Assembly (NCBI GenBank): GCA_903876735.1
Contig: CAIRAW010000069.1
Coordinates: 1-54,711, forward strand
DNA: 54,711 bases
Reading direction: 5' to 3'
From: an uncultured beta proteobacterium
GTDB lineage: Bacteria; Pseudomonadota; Gammaproteobacteria; Burkholderiales; Burkholderiaceae_C
Part shown: piece by piece, positions 34,801 through 43,078 of the stretch
How positions within the stretch are numbered: the first letter of the stretch is position 1
Layout: every line of letters begins with the position of its first letter
Made by a program: the position numbers and the translations under genes
The notes under the pieces: generated by a model
Told to the model about the DNA's origin: nothing
What the model saw: only the letters and a program-made list of their open reading frames with translations
The model's database searches: none

Positions 34801-36939
34801 TCAGATCAGCAGCGGATCGACATCAATCGCCCAGCGCAGCAATCCCTTGCCTTCGGCCTGCCCGCGCGTGGCGTGCAGTACCGTCTGCCAGGCGCTCAGG
34901 AAACGTTGCAAGGCGGCGCGTGAGGGGCATTCGACCAGCATCTGGGCCCGTTCCACATTGGCCACGCGCTGCATGCTCATGGGCACGGCCGGGTACAGGC
35001 TGATGTGCTGCAGCAGGGATTGGCCATCGGCCATGCTGAGTGCGCCGGCGCTGGCAGCGCTCAGAAAGCCTTGCGCGATCTCCTGGGTACGGGCTTCGGC
35101 GCGCACCAGCGCCTGAAAACTGAAGGGCGGCATCGCCGCCTGCGCTCGCTCGGCCAACTGCCCGGCGGCAAAGGCCGGGTAGTCGTGGCGCTTCAGGGCC
35201 TCAAACAGCGGGTGTTGCGGGTGCATGGTTTGCAGCCACATTTCGCTGTGGCCACTGATGTCGGCATCGCGCCCGGCGCGTCCGGCCGCCTGCATCAGGA
35301 GGCTAAACAGGCGCTCGGGCGCGCGGAAATCACTGGAAAACAGCGCACTGTCGGCGTTGATGGCCGCCACCAACGTGATGCGGCGAAAGTCGTGACCCTT
35401 GGCGATCATCTGGGTGCCCACCAGCACGTCGATCTCGCCAGAATGCACACGCGCCAGTTGGCTTGCCAGTTCGCCCTTGAGTCGGGTGCTGTCGGCGTCG
35501 ATGCGCGCAATGCGTACCGGTTCGCCCTCTGGCCATTGCTCGGACACCGAGTTGGGCCGGCGCACGTCGGCCAACAACTCGGCCAGATGCTCTTCGAGCC
35601 GTTCCGTGCCGCGCCCCATGGCCGTGATGTCAGGATTGCCGCAGGCCGGGCAGGCGCGCGGCACGCGTTCGGTGAAGCCGCAGTGGTGGCAGCGCAGCGT
35701 GCGGTCGATCTTGTGGAACACCCTGAAGGCGCTGCAGTTCGGGCATTCGCTTTTCCAGTCGCAGTCGCTGCAATGCAGCACCGGGGCGTAGCCGCGCCGG
35801 TTCAGGAAGATCAGGCTTTGTTCGCCGCTTGCCACGCGCTGCGCGATGGCGGCCAGCAACGGTGGCGCAATCACGCAGCGTTTGGGCTGGTGGGTCATGT
35901 CGACCCGGCGCACCAGCGGCAGGGTGGCGTCAGTGCCGATGCGGCTCGGCATTTCCAGACGCAGGTAGCGTCCGCCTTCGGCCGCTGGCCGACTGTGGTG
36001 CCAGCTTTCCAGTGAAGGTGTGGCGGAACCGAGCAGCACCTTGGCGCCCTCGAGCCGGGCGCGGTAAACCGCCAGATCGCGTGCCGAGTAGCGCGCGCCT
36101 TCGCCGCTTTTGTAGCTCGGGTCGTGCTCCTCGTCGACGATGATCAGGCGCAGGCGCGGCAGCGAGGCGAACACGGCCATGCGGGTGCCCAGCACGATGC
36201 GGGCCACGCCGCTGTGCGCCGCCAGCCAGCTTTTGAGGCGCTGGGCCGGGCTCATGCCGCTGTGCAGAGAGACCACGGCCTGCTCGCCGAACAGCGGGTT
36301 GAAGCGCGCCATGAAGCGTGCCTCGAGCTGGGGGGTGAGGTTGATTTCCGGCACCATCACCATGGCCTGGGCCTGCGGGTCGGCCGTCAGCAGACGCTGG
36401 ACGCTGCGCAAATAGACCTCGGTCTTGCCACTGCCGGTGGCGCCGAACAACAGGAAGGGGCCGCTCTCGGTCTCGAAGCGTGCCAGGGCCTGTGCTTGTT
36501 CTGGCGTCAGCAGGTCCAGATCGTCAGTACTGGGGTTTATGGCAGCGTCTGGCACGCTTTCTTTTGCGTGGCGTTTCAGGCGGCGCGCCAGTTGCACGGT
36601 GCTGAGCTCGCGCAATTGCGGCGGCAAGGCGGCCAGCGCCACTTCGCCAACGGAGCGTTGGTAATAGCTGGCTGCGAAGTCGATCAGTTGGCGCCAGGAT
36701 GGCGTCAAGGGCGCGAGGCCTTCGAGCGGCCCGATCAGCGAGCGCAATCTTTCTGGCGCGATGGCTTGCTCCGCTGCGCCTTCCGGCTGATCCCAGACCA
36801 CACCAAGGACTTCGCGCTTGCCAAGCGGCACGCGCACCAGAGTGCCGGGTGGTAAGGGGACCTCACTTCGGTAACTCAAGGCGCCAGCCATCTGGCTGTG
36901 TGCCGGTGTCTGGAGCAGGACCGCAAGACAGTGGCTCAT
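34801..36939 (-). CDS. priA: Primosomal protein N' (PriA helicase)
   Basis: 712 residues from ATG 36939 (another ATG at 36951 would add 4). PriA restarts collapsed forks by recognising D-loops and loading DnaB. The N-terminal DNA-binding domain has YRSEVPLPPGTLVRVPLGKREVLGVVW; the helicase has Walker A LFGATGSGKTEVYL, DEEHDPSYK and LGSATPSLES. The zinc-binding cysteines are visible as CSDCDWKSECPNCSAFRVFH and CHHCGFTERVPRACPACG, eight Cys in all. GTQMIAKGHDFRRITLVAAINAD is motif V. hemE lies upstream on the same strand across the 341-bp AT-rich gap. Confidence 0.96.
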   Translation of the reverse strand: MSHCLAVLLQTPAHSQMAGALSYRSEVPLPPGTLVRVPLGKREVLGVVWDQPEGAAEQAIAPERLRSLIGPLEGLAPLTPSWRQLIDFAASYYQRSVGEVALAALPPQLRELSTVQLARRLKRHAKESVPDAAINPSTDDLDLLTPEQAQALARFETESGPFLLFGATGSGKTEVYLRSVQRLLTADPQAQAMVMVPEINLTPQLEARFMARFNPLFGEQAVVSLHSGMSPAQRLKSWLAAHSGVARIVLGTRMAVFASLPRLRLIIVDEEHDPSYKSGEGARYSARDLAVYRARLEGAKVLLGSATPSLESWHHSRPAAEGGRYLRLEMPSRIGTDATLPLVRRVDMTHQPKRCVIAPPLLAAIAQRVASGEQSLIFLNRRGYAPVLHCSDCDWKSECPNCSAFRVFHKIDRTLRCHHCGFTERVPRACPACGNPDITAMGRGTERLEEHLAELLADVRRPNSVSEQWPEGEPVRIARIDADSTRLKGELASQLARVHSGEIDVLVGTQMIAKGHDFRRITLVAAINADSALFSSDFRAPERLFSLLMQAAGRAGRDADISGHSEMWLQTMHPQHPLFEALKRHDYPAFAAGQLAERAQAAMPPFSFQALVRAEARTQEIAQGFLSAASAGALSMADGQSLLQHISLYPAVPMSMQRVANVERAQMLVECPSRAALQRFLSAWQTVLHATRGQAEGKGLLRWAIDVDPLLI

Positions 36940-37035
36940 GCAGGCAGCCAAGTTGGGGTTGTTACTTGATGTGAACTTGCGATAGCACCCTTAAGTCCTT
37001 GATTCTTAAACGATTTGCCCGTCGTCCAGAGATTC

Positions 37036-37056
37036 TGTGGATAACTTTGTTGATAA
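37036..37056 (-). promoter_or_regulatory. Pair of DnaA boxes
   Basis: TGTGGATAA at 37036-37044 is a perfect reverse match to TTATCCACA; TGTTGATAA at 37048-37056 differs at one position. They have the same direction and a 12-base period, and lie about 100 bases upstream of the priA start. Confidence 0.65.
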
Positions 37057-37221
37057 GCTGCCTTCAGGGCCGTCGCGGCCTTGAAAATCAAGGCTTTCGC
37101 TGCATTGCACATAAAAAAAGCAAATTTATAAACCGTTAAAAATCAACAACTTACAATCGCTATTGGTTTTGTAGCAGGAGTCCTCGAAACAGGGGTGTCT
37201 TCTGCAGTGCAACATAATAAA

Positions 37222-37230
37222 TGTGCATAA
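37222..37230 (-). promoter_or_regulatory. DnaA box
   Basis: TGTGCATAA is a perfect reverse match to the consensus TTATNCACA, in the same direction as the other two boxes and about 180 bases to their right, with the most AT-rich stretch of the gap between them. Confidence 0.55.
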
Positions 37231-37292
37231 GTCAGGCCCCACTAACCAGATTCAAGACGAAAAAGTGCTAGGAACCCCGGGGCAAAAACTGT

Positions 37293-38402
37293 TCAGACGC
37301 GCATTTTGCGCGAGTGTTCGTGCACGGCCTGCACCAGCGCCGCCACATGCTCTGGAGGTGTGTACTGACTAATGCCGTGCCCAAGGTTGAAAATCTGCGT
37401 TGGCCCGGTACCTGCGCCGGTATGCGGCGTGCCAAAACCGTTCAAAACCTTGATCACTTCGGCCTCAATCTGTGCCGGCTGGGCGAACAACACATTGGGG
37501 TCGAGATTGCCTTGAAGGGCTTTGCTCTGGCCGACCAGGGCGCGCGCCTTGGCCAGGTTGACGGTCCAGTCCAGCCCCAGCACATTGCAGTCGAGCTTGC
37601 CCATTTCTTCGAGCCAGGGGCCGCCGCCCTTGGTGAAGACGATCGAGGGAATGCGCACGCCGTTGTGTTCTTTCTTCAGTTGTGCCAGTACCCGCGCTGT
37701 GTAAGCCAGGCTGAACTCCTGGAACGCACCGTCGGCCAGCACGCCGCCCCAGCTGTCAAACACCATGACCGCCTGCGCTCCGGCTTCGATCTGGGTGTTG
37801 AGGTAGAGCGCCACCGCGTCGGCGTTGATTTGCAGGATTCTGTGCATCAGGTCCGGGCGGCTGTAGAGCATGGTCTTGACCAGGCGGTAGTCGTCCGAGC
37901 CCGCGCCTTCAACCATGTAGCAGGCCAGCGTCCAGGGGCTGCCGGAAAAACCGATCAACGGCACCCGGCCGTTGAGCGCCTTGCGGATGGAGGTAACGGC
38001 GTCGAAGACGTAACGCAGCTTGTCCATGTCGGGCACGGCGAGTTTGGCCACAGCGGCTTCGTCGCGCACGGAATGGGCAAACTTTGGTCCTTCGCCCAGA
38101 GCAAACGAGAGGCCCAGCCCCATGGCGTCGGGCACGGTCAGGATGTCGCTGAACAGAATGGCGGCGTCGATTGGGAAGCGCTCCAGCGGCTGCAGCGTAA
38201 CTTCGGTGGCGTAGTCGGTGTTGGTCGCCAGACCCATGAAACTGCCAGCTTTGGCGCGGGTGTCGCGGTACTCGGGCAGGTAACGCCCCGCTTGGCGCAT
38301 TAGCCAGACCGGGGTGTGATCAGTGGCCTGACGCAGGCAGGCGCGGATGAATGTGTCGTTTTGTAGGGGCGCATAGGCGCTGGGTTGGGCGGATTTATTC
38401 AT
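37293..38402 (-). CDS. hemE: Uroporphyrinogen decarboxylase
   Basis: 369 residues, the normal length. HemE removes four carboxyl groups from uroporphyrinogen III to give coproporphyrinogen III in haem synthesis. The signature [26 protein letters not shown] (about residues 30-55) holds the substrate-binding Arg residues; [16 protein letters not shown] has the catalytic Asp, and [16 protein letters not shown] is the second conserved region. [12 protein letters not shown] and GNLDPNVLF are also typical. Many cytochromes encoded nearby need its product. It is upstream of priA with the DnaA-box gap between. Confidence 0.97.
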   Translation of the reverse strand: MNKSAQPSAYAPLQNDTFIRACLRQATDHTPVWLMRQAGRYLPEYRDTRAKAGSFMGLATNTDYATEVTLQPLERFPIDAAILFSDILTVPDAMGLGLSFALGEGPKFAHSVRDEAAVAKLAVPDMDKLRYVFDAVTSIRKALNGRVPLIGFSGSPWTLACYMVEGAGSDDYRLVKTMLYSRPDLMHRILQINADAVALYLNTQIEAGAQAVMVFDSWGGVLADGAFQEFSLAYTARVLAQLKKEHNGVRIPSIVFTKGGGPWLEEMGKLDCNVLGLDWTVNLAKARALVGQSKALQGNLDPNVLFAQPAQIEAEVIKVLNGFGTPHTGAGTGPTQIFNLGHGISQYTPPEHVAALVQAVHEHSRKMRV

Positions 38403-38492
38403 GGGCCAATTGTCGCAGCAACCGGCAGCGCCTGATTCGGCAGAACGAATTCTGGCGCGCCCGCTTTGACGCAGACGCTCGAGCGGGCCGCG

Positions 38493-39647
38493 CTAGGGTC
38501 TCGCTTTGGGGGTGGTCGATTCAGCAGGAATATGCATCGCAGCGTCGAGGAAGGTCCCGGCCTCTGCATCGAGGTGGCAGGCCGCGCAGTTGGCTTTGCT
38601 CTTGATGGCTGCTGATTGCCATTGGGCCTGCGTGATGTTGCGGTGCTTTTTGACCCAGTAGGGCGTTTCCGTGATCCGCAGCGGCGTGTCGGCCGGCTTG
38701 AGGGTGCGGGTGATTTTGTAGGCGGCTTCGGTCCGATGGCGGTCAGCTGAATTGGCCGCCGCATACGTCAGCAAGGTGGCGCTGGTGCCGGCCTCGAGCG
38801 ACAGATCGGAGCCAAAATGCTGGGCCTGTCCCGTCAGCAGCGCTTGCCAAGAGCGACCTGGCAGCAGGTTGGGGTGGTAGGGTAGATGGCAACTGCCGCA
38901 TTCGCTGCGCCAGACCGGGTTGTCAGCCAGCGGCGCACCGATGAACTTCACATGCGGGCCTTCATTCTCGCTGCTTGCCGGGCCCAATTGTGCGTCGACG
39001 ACATAGTAGAACCACCAAGCGCCAGAGCCGAGGATCAGCACCAGCAGCAGCACTGCGATGCCCCGTCGCGGGACCACGCTCGGGATGCCTGGCTCGGCCA
39101 GCTTGGTGCCGGTCAGCATGGAGCGAGCCAGATTTTCATGGTGCTGAAAGCTCTCTACCACCACGCCGGTCAAATGCCCCATGACCACCAGCAGCATCAG
39201 ATTGGCCGAGAATTCGTGCAGTTTCTTGAAGGTGCGAGCTTGCACGAAGCTCATCGCGCCCGAGAGTGCGCCTTGCTGCTCCTCGCCGCCCAGAGTCAGG
39301 AAGCCGCTCAGCCCCACGGCCAGGGTCAGGAACAGCAGGAAATAGATGGCCAGACTGCCAGTCGGGTTGTGGCCGATGTGGCGCGCCGACGTGCCTTTGA
39401 ACACGTCGCGCAGGTAGGCCAGCGCCGCGCGGGGACCATACCAGAACGAGGTAAAACGGGCATAGTGCGTGCCGAGAACCCCCCAAAGCAACCGAAAGCC
39501 AATCAGCCCCAGCATCAGATAACCCAAGAATACATGCACCGCGAGCCAACGGTCCGACCCGGTGCTGAGCCAGGCGCCAACAAAACTCGAGGCCAGCGTC
39601 CAGTGGAACAAGCGGGTCGGAAGATCCCAGATCAGGGTGGGCTGCAT
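38493..39647 (-). CDS. Fusion of cytochrome b561 and dihaem cytochrome c (DHC)
   Basis: 384 residues from ATG 39647. Residues 1-185 are a cytochrome b561 domain opening with IWDLPTRLFHW; likely haem b ligands are His15, His38, His154 and His158. A further span (GIAVLLLVLILGSGAWWFYYVV, 196-217) leads to a periplasmic part with two haem c sites, CGSCH (250-254) and CAACH (354-358), and the DHC-like SWQALLTGQAQHFGSDLSL. In Rhodobacter sphaeroides these are separate proteins that pass electrons to SHP. Here they are one chain, which would give a direct quinol-to-cytochrome route. The SHP-type gene is just upstream. Other ATGs at 39680 and 39722 would add Arg-rich tails. Confidence 0.9.
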   Translation of the reverse strand: MQPTLIWDLPTRLFHWTLASSFVGAWLSTGSDRWLAVHVFLGYLMLGLIGFRLLWGVLGTHYARFTSFWYGPRAALAYLRDVFKGTSARHIGHNPTGSLAIYFLLFLTLAVGLSGFLTLGGEEQQGALSGAMSFVQARTFKKLHEFSANLMLLVVMGHLTGVVVESFQHHENLARSMLTGTKLAEPGIPSVVPRRGIAVLLLVLILGSGAWWFYYVVDAQLGPASSENEGPHVKFIGAPLADNPVWRSECGSCHLPYHPNLLPGRSWQALLTGQAQHFGSDLSLEAGTSATLLTYAAANSADRHRTEAAYKITRTLKPADTPLRITETPYWVKKHRNITQAQWQSAAIKSKANCAACHLDAEAGTFLDAAMHIPAESTTPKARP

Positions 39648-39723
39648 GGCGTCGCGGTCGGGATGGCTGCGGCTTGCCATGGGCGAACGGCCATGGCGAT
39701 GCCGACGTCTCATCGCCCTCACC

Positions 39724-40128
39724 CTATTTGACGGACAGGACGTAGCTCATGAAGTCGCCCTTTTCCTGCGTGCTGCAGGCGCGCTTGAGGACGTCGTTGC
39801 AATTGCGCTTGAACCATTTTTCGACGTTGGCAGCGTCGGTAAACCGTTTCGGGTTGGCGACTGGGGCCAAGGGCAGAATTTCCTTGTTGGTGCTCGCGTG
39901 TTTGCCCGCTGCCATCGGTGAATCGGTATGGCAGGAGGCGCAGGCCAACGCCCCGACCTTGGTGACATAGAATTTTTGCCCTGTTGCAGCCGAGAAGTCC
40001 TTGAACGCCGGATTCTCCTGCTTGGCGGCAGCGCGGTAGCCATCCAGAATCGGGTTGGCGGCTGCGCCAAGGTGGACTGCCAGGGCCAGACAGGCCAGTA
40101 AATGGGTAGGGGTGATGCTTGGTTTCAT
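39724..40128 (-). CDS. SHP-type monohaem cytochrome c (DUF1924)
   Basis: 134 residues. A signal peptide (MKPSITPTHLLACLALAVHLGAAA) directs it to the periplasm. The haem site is CASCH (63-67), and the C-terminal half has FKRNCNDVLKRACSTQEKGDF with Cys110 and Cys118 placed like the disulfide of sphaeroides haem protein (SHP), whose loop supplies an Asn as sixth iron ligand and can bind oxygen. The partner cytochrome fusion lies 76 bases downstream on the same strand. The ATG at 40128 is preferred to an in-frame TTG at 40134. Physiological role of SHP is still not settled. Confidence 0.87.
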   Translation of the reverse strand: MKPSITPTHLLACLALAVHLGAAANPILDGYRAAAKQENPAFKDFSAATGQKFYVTKVGALACASCHTDSPMAAGKHASTNKEILPLAPVANPKRFTDAANVEKWFKRNCNDVLKRACSTQEKGDFMSYVLSVK

Positions 40129-40136
40129 ACCCAAAG

Positions 40137-40171
40137 CTTAAGGCGCGCAGATTAACCCACTCTTAAGGCGC
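40137..40171. promoter_or_regulatory. TTAA-box direct repeats upstream of the SHP gene
   Basis: CTTAAGGCGC occurs twice (40137-40146 and 40162-40171). Between them ATTAAC (40151-40156) and CTTAAG (40162-40167) are separated by exactly 5 bases, the hexamer-N5-hexamer layout of PmrA/QseB-type response-regulator sites. They fill the 55-base gap between the CoA-binding gene and the SHP gene. No regulator gene of that type is in the window. Confidence 0.5.
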
Positions 40172-40183
40172 AGCGGTGATCGG

Positions 40184-40588
40184 CTAGCGGGCGGCGTGTT
40201 CCATCATGAGGCACTTGTCCTGCACCACGTGCAGTCCGGCGCCGCGTGCCTGGGCGGCTGCCTCTTCATTTTCGATGCCGCGCTGCAGCCACAGCGCTTG
40301 CGCGCCAATGGCGATGGCTTCCTGGGCGACGGGTGGCACATCAGCGTTGTTGCGAAACACATTGACCAGGTCTATGCGTTCATGCCGCGCTGCTTCTGTC
40401 AGCGTCGGGTACGACCTTTCACCCAGCACCTCGGTCACGTTCGGGTTGATCGGAATGATGCGCCAGCCCTGCGCCTGCATGTAGCGCGTCACGTCAAAAC
40501 TGGCGCGCTGCGGGTTGGGCGACAGGCCAACGACGGCAACAGTGCGGCAGTGCTGCAGGATGTGGCGGATGTCGTCGGCCTGATTCAT
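40184..40588 (-). CDS. CoA-binding domain protein, YccU type
   Basis: 134 residues from ATG 40588. The Rossmann-like CoA_binding domain shows VAVVGLSPNPQRASFDVTRYMQ (about residues 17-38), GWRIIPINPNVTEVLGERSYPTL and the central IDLVNVFRNNADVPPVAQEAI. Its C-terminus ALWLQRGIENEEAAAQARGAGLHVVQDKCLMMEH is strongly conserved in the YccU group. A role in CoA binding is inferred from the fold; no enzymatic function is established. It is the last of four closely packed minus-strand genes (alaX, DUF167, dsbD-like, this gene), 13 bases after the dsbD-like stop. Confidence 0.9.
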   Translation of the reverse strand: MNQADDIRHILQHCRTVAVVGLSPNPQRASFDVTRYMQAQGWRIIPINPNVTEVLGERSYPTLTEAARHERIDLVNVFRNNADVPPVAQEAIAIGAQALWLQRGIENEEAAAQARGAGLHVVQDKCLMMEHAAR

Positions 40589-40601
40589 GGGGGCTGACCT
40601 G

Positions 40602-42737
40602 TCAGAGCGCCTGCAGCACAGCACGCACTTCCGGAACGCTGAGAATTTCGGACATCACCACGGGGGCCTTGCCGCTCTGGTAGACGACATACACCGGCAC
40701 GCCGTTGCGGCCCAGCTGCGCCAGCGCGGCGCTGATGACGGGGTCGCGCCGTGTCCAGTCAGCGCGCAGCAGCGTCACATTTTTGGCTGCCAGGTCGGCC
40801 AGCACGTCGGCATTGGCCAGCGTGGTCTTCTTGTTGTATTGGCAGGTGACGCACCAGGCGGCGGTGAAGTCGACAAACACCGGCGTGCCAGCGCTCAGTG
40901 CCTGCTCGACCCGGCCCGGTACCCAGGCTTGCCAACGCTCGCTGCTGGCGTTGTCTGTGCTGCTGGTCACCGGTTTGAAAACGTTTTGACCGATGGAGCC
41001 GGCGAGCAGGGCGCAGAGCGCGAGGGCAATCGTGGCAAGGATCAGGCGGCTGCGACCGTGCAGCGTGAGCGCCCACAGCACGGCGCTCAGTGCCACCAGC
41101 AGCGCCAGCAGGGCGCCGGCACCGTCGATGCCGCTTTGCTGGCCCAGCACCCAGACCAGCCAGACCACGGTGGCGAACATCGGGAATGCCATGGCGCGCC
41201 GGAAGGTCTCCATCCAGGCGCCCGGGCGCGGCAGCAAGCGCGCGACCGCCGGGATCAGACTGGCAGCGAGGTAGGGCAGTGCCATGCCAATGCCGATCAT
41301 GGTGAAGATCAGCAGGGCCTGCAGCGCCGGCAAGGCCAGCGCCAGACCGAGCGATGCGCCCATAAAGGGGGCGGTGCAGGGTGAGGCAATGGCGACCGCC
41401 AGCACGCCCGACAGGAATGCGTTGATGGCCGGGTTTTTGGCCTCTACCAGCAGCACGCGGCTGGGCAGGAATTGGCCGAACTCAAACAGACCCGCCAGGT
41501 TCAGGCCCATTACGGTGAACAGCGCGGCCAGCGCTGCCACCGTGACCGGCGACTGCAACTGAAAGCCCCAGCCGAGTTGCTCGCCGGCGCTGCGCAGCGC
41601 CAGCATCAGGGCACCGAGCGCCAGAAAGGAGAGCACGACGCCAGCGCTATAGGCCAGGCCGCTGACGCGGTGCCCGCGCCGGTCGTTGGCGTGGCGCGTA
41701 AAACTCATGACCTTGATCGCCAGCACCGGGAAGACGCAGGGCATGAGGTTCAACAGCATGCCGCCGAGCAGGGCGCCAAGCAGGGCGGCCAGCAACGTGA
41801 TGGGTGGCTGTGCCGGTGCCGCTGGCACTGCGCTGGCGTTTGCCGCGGCAGCAGCGGGCCACGCGCCCAGCACCTTGAGTTCGGTCCGGTAGCCCTGGCC
41901 GTCGGCGGCCAGCACCACCGGCATCACGCTCGGTGAATTGCTGCGTTGCGTTGACAGGGGCACTTGCGCGCTCCAAACGGCGCCATTCCAGGACTGTGTC
42001 CAGGGCGCTGCGGTTTCGATCACCTCGGGCGTTTCTGGGAAGAAATCAAGTGTCTTGCCGCGCAAGGCCACGGGCAGTCCCTGCACGGTGAGCTTGATGG
42101 CTTTGCCGTTGATTTGCACACTGCTGTCAGGTAGCACACCCGTGGTGCCCATCAGGGGTGCCGGGCGGGCCGCGAAAGCGGCTTTGAACGCGGCGCTGTT
42201 GAGGGCGGTTGAGCCCTTCACCGGCAGCTTCAGTGTGAACTCGCCTTCCTCAGGAATGCACTCCTGGCGACAGACCAGCCAGTTGGCTTTGAGCTTGACC
42301 TCGATCTCGTTACCGGACGCCGCCGCCTGAAAGGCTGGTGTGATGGTCAGCGGCACTGGCAGCAGCACGGTGTCGGCAAAACCGTAGTTGGCCAGGTTGC
42401 CGATGGGAATCTTCTTTGGCAGCGGCCAGTCGATGTCGCCGGCCGCCACGCCGACTGGCAGCGTCCACTGTAGCGTGGTGGGCAAACCCGAGTCGCCCGA
42501 GTTCTTCCAGTAGGTATGCCAGTCTTTCTGGTGCGTGAGTTGCAGGCCGAGCCAGACCGTCTTGCCGGCGTCGGCGCCGTCGGGCGCATGCGCCATCAGT
42601 TCGGCCCGTACCTGCGCGGTGCTGACGACGGCCTTGGCCGGAGTTTGGGCGTCGGCCCCGTTTGCCATGACGCCGGCAAGGATGAATAGCGCAGCGTTCA
42701 GGGGGCGCTGGAGGATTTTTGAAAATGTCATTGCCAT
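40602..42737 (-). CDS. dsbD: Thiol:disulfide interchange protein, ScsB/DsbD-like
   Basis: 711 residues from ATG 42737 with a signal peptide (NAALFILAGVMANGADA). Such proteins carry electrons from cytoplasmic thioredoxin across the inner membrane to periplasmic partners. The N-terminal domain has VCRQECIPEEGEF, more like ScsB than E. coli DsbD. The eight-span core has the paired cysteines NLMPCVFPVLAIKV and ASPCTAPFMGASLG. The C-terminal thioredoxin domain has AAWCVTCQYNKKT. Targets may include apocytochromes, thiol oxidoreductases and copper chaperones; with many c-type cytochromes in the window this is plausible but inferred. It starts 11 bases after the DUF167 gene. Confidence 0.93.
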   Translation of the reverse strand: MAMTFSKILQRPLNAALFILAGVMANGADAQTPAKAVVSTAQVRAELMAHAPDGADAGKTVWLGLQLTHQKDWHTYWKNSGDSGLPTTLQWTLPVGVAAGDIDWPLPKKIPIGNLANYGFADTVLLPVPLTITPAFQAAASGNEIEVKLKANWLVCRQECIPEEGEFTLKLPVKGSTALNSAAFKAAFAARPAPLMGTTGVLPDSSVQINGKAIKLTVQGLPVALRGKTLDFFPETPEVIETAAPWTQSWNGAVWSAQVPLSTQRSNSPSVMPVVLAADGQGYRTELKVLGAWPAAAAANASAVPAAPAQPPITLLAALLGALLGGMLLNLMPCVFPVLAIKVMSFTRHANDRRGHRVSGLAYSAGVVLSFLALGALMLALRSAGEQLGWGFQLQSPVTVAALAALFTVMGLNLAGLFEFGQFLPSRVLLVEAKNPAINAFLSGVLAVAIASPCTAPFMGASLGLALALPALQALLIFTMIGIGMALPYLAASLIPAVARLLPRPGAWMETFRRAMAFPMFATVVWLVWVLGQQSGIDGAGALLALLVALSAVLWALTLHGRSRLILATIALALCALLAGSIGQNVFKPVTSSTDNASSERWQAWVPGRVEQALSAGTPVFVDFTAAWCVTCQYNKKTTLANADVLADLAAKNVTLLRADWTRRDPVISAALAQLGRNGVPVYVVYQSGKAPVVMSEILSVPEVRAVLQAL

Positions 42738-42748
42738 GTCGGATTGTC

Positions 42749-43078
42749 TCAAAGGTCCAAAGTTCCCTGCGCGAACACCGCCGGCAGTTTCTTGGGCGCC
42801 TTGACGCGCAGTTGCTTGTTCACATTTTCGCGACCAAATACGACTTCAATGTCGGCCACGGCGACGCCAAACAGGGGCGCCAGAAAGCGCACCATGTGGT
42901 CGGTTGCCTTGCCTGCCACGGGCGCCGCTGTGACGCTGACCTTGAGTTGCGTGCCCTTGGGTTTGCCGATGGCGTCTTTGGCAGCGCTGGGTTTGCCCAG
43001 GATGTTGACGACCAGCACATCGCCTTCCCAGACAAAAAAGGAGTCACCCGTGGCGTTTCTGACCTGCCCACGGCTCAT
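42749..43078 (-). CDS. DUF167 / YggU-family protein
   Basis: 109 residues. The family pattern is visible in LKVSVTAAPVAGKATDHMVRFLAPLFGVAVADIEVVFGRENVNKQLRV (about residues 45-92), although the usual GKAN reads GKAT and the usual R/K after G-x is altered to ENVNKQ. The small alpha/beta fold is known from structures, but the function is not. The start codon overlaps the alaX stop (ATGA, 43075-43078), so it is translationally coupled to a tRNA-editing enzyme, and the dsbD-like gene follows 11 bases on. Confidence 0.86.
   Translation of the reverse strand: MSRGQVRNATGDSFFVWEGDVLVVNILGKPSAAKDAIGKPKGTQLKVSVTAAPVAGKATDHMVRFLAPLFGVAVADIEVVFGRENVNKQLRVKAPKKLPAVFAQGTLDL

Larger units (their letters stand above)
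36952..37292. other. AT-rich hemE-priA gap with DnaA boxes
   Basis: This gap has a much lower GC content than its surroundings, especially 37080-37180 (AAATTTATAA and nearby A-runs). It has two perfect matches to the DnaA box on the minus strand, TGTGGATAA (37036-37044) and TGTGCATAA (37222-37230), and a one-mismatch copy TGTTGATAA (37048-37056). No gene is recognisable in it. It must include the priA promoter and the end of the hemE transcript. Whether it is a replication origin, a DnaA-titration site or a DnaA-controlled promoter cannot be settled from the sequence. Confidence 0.6.
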
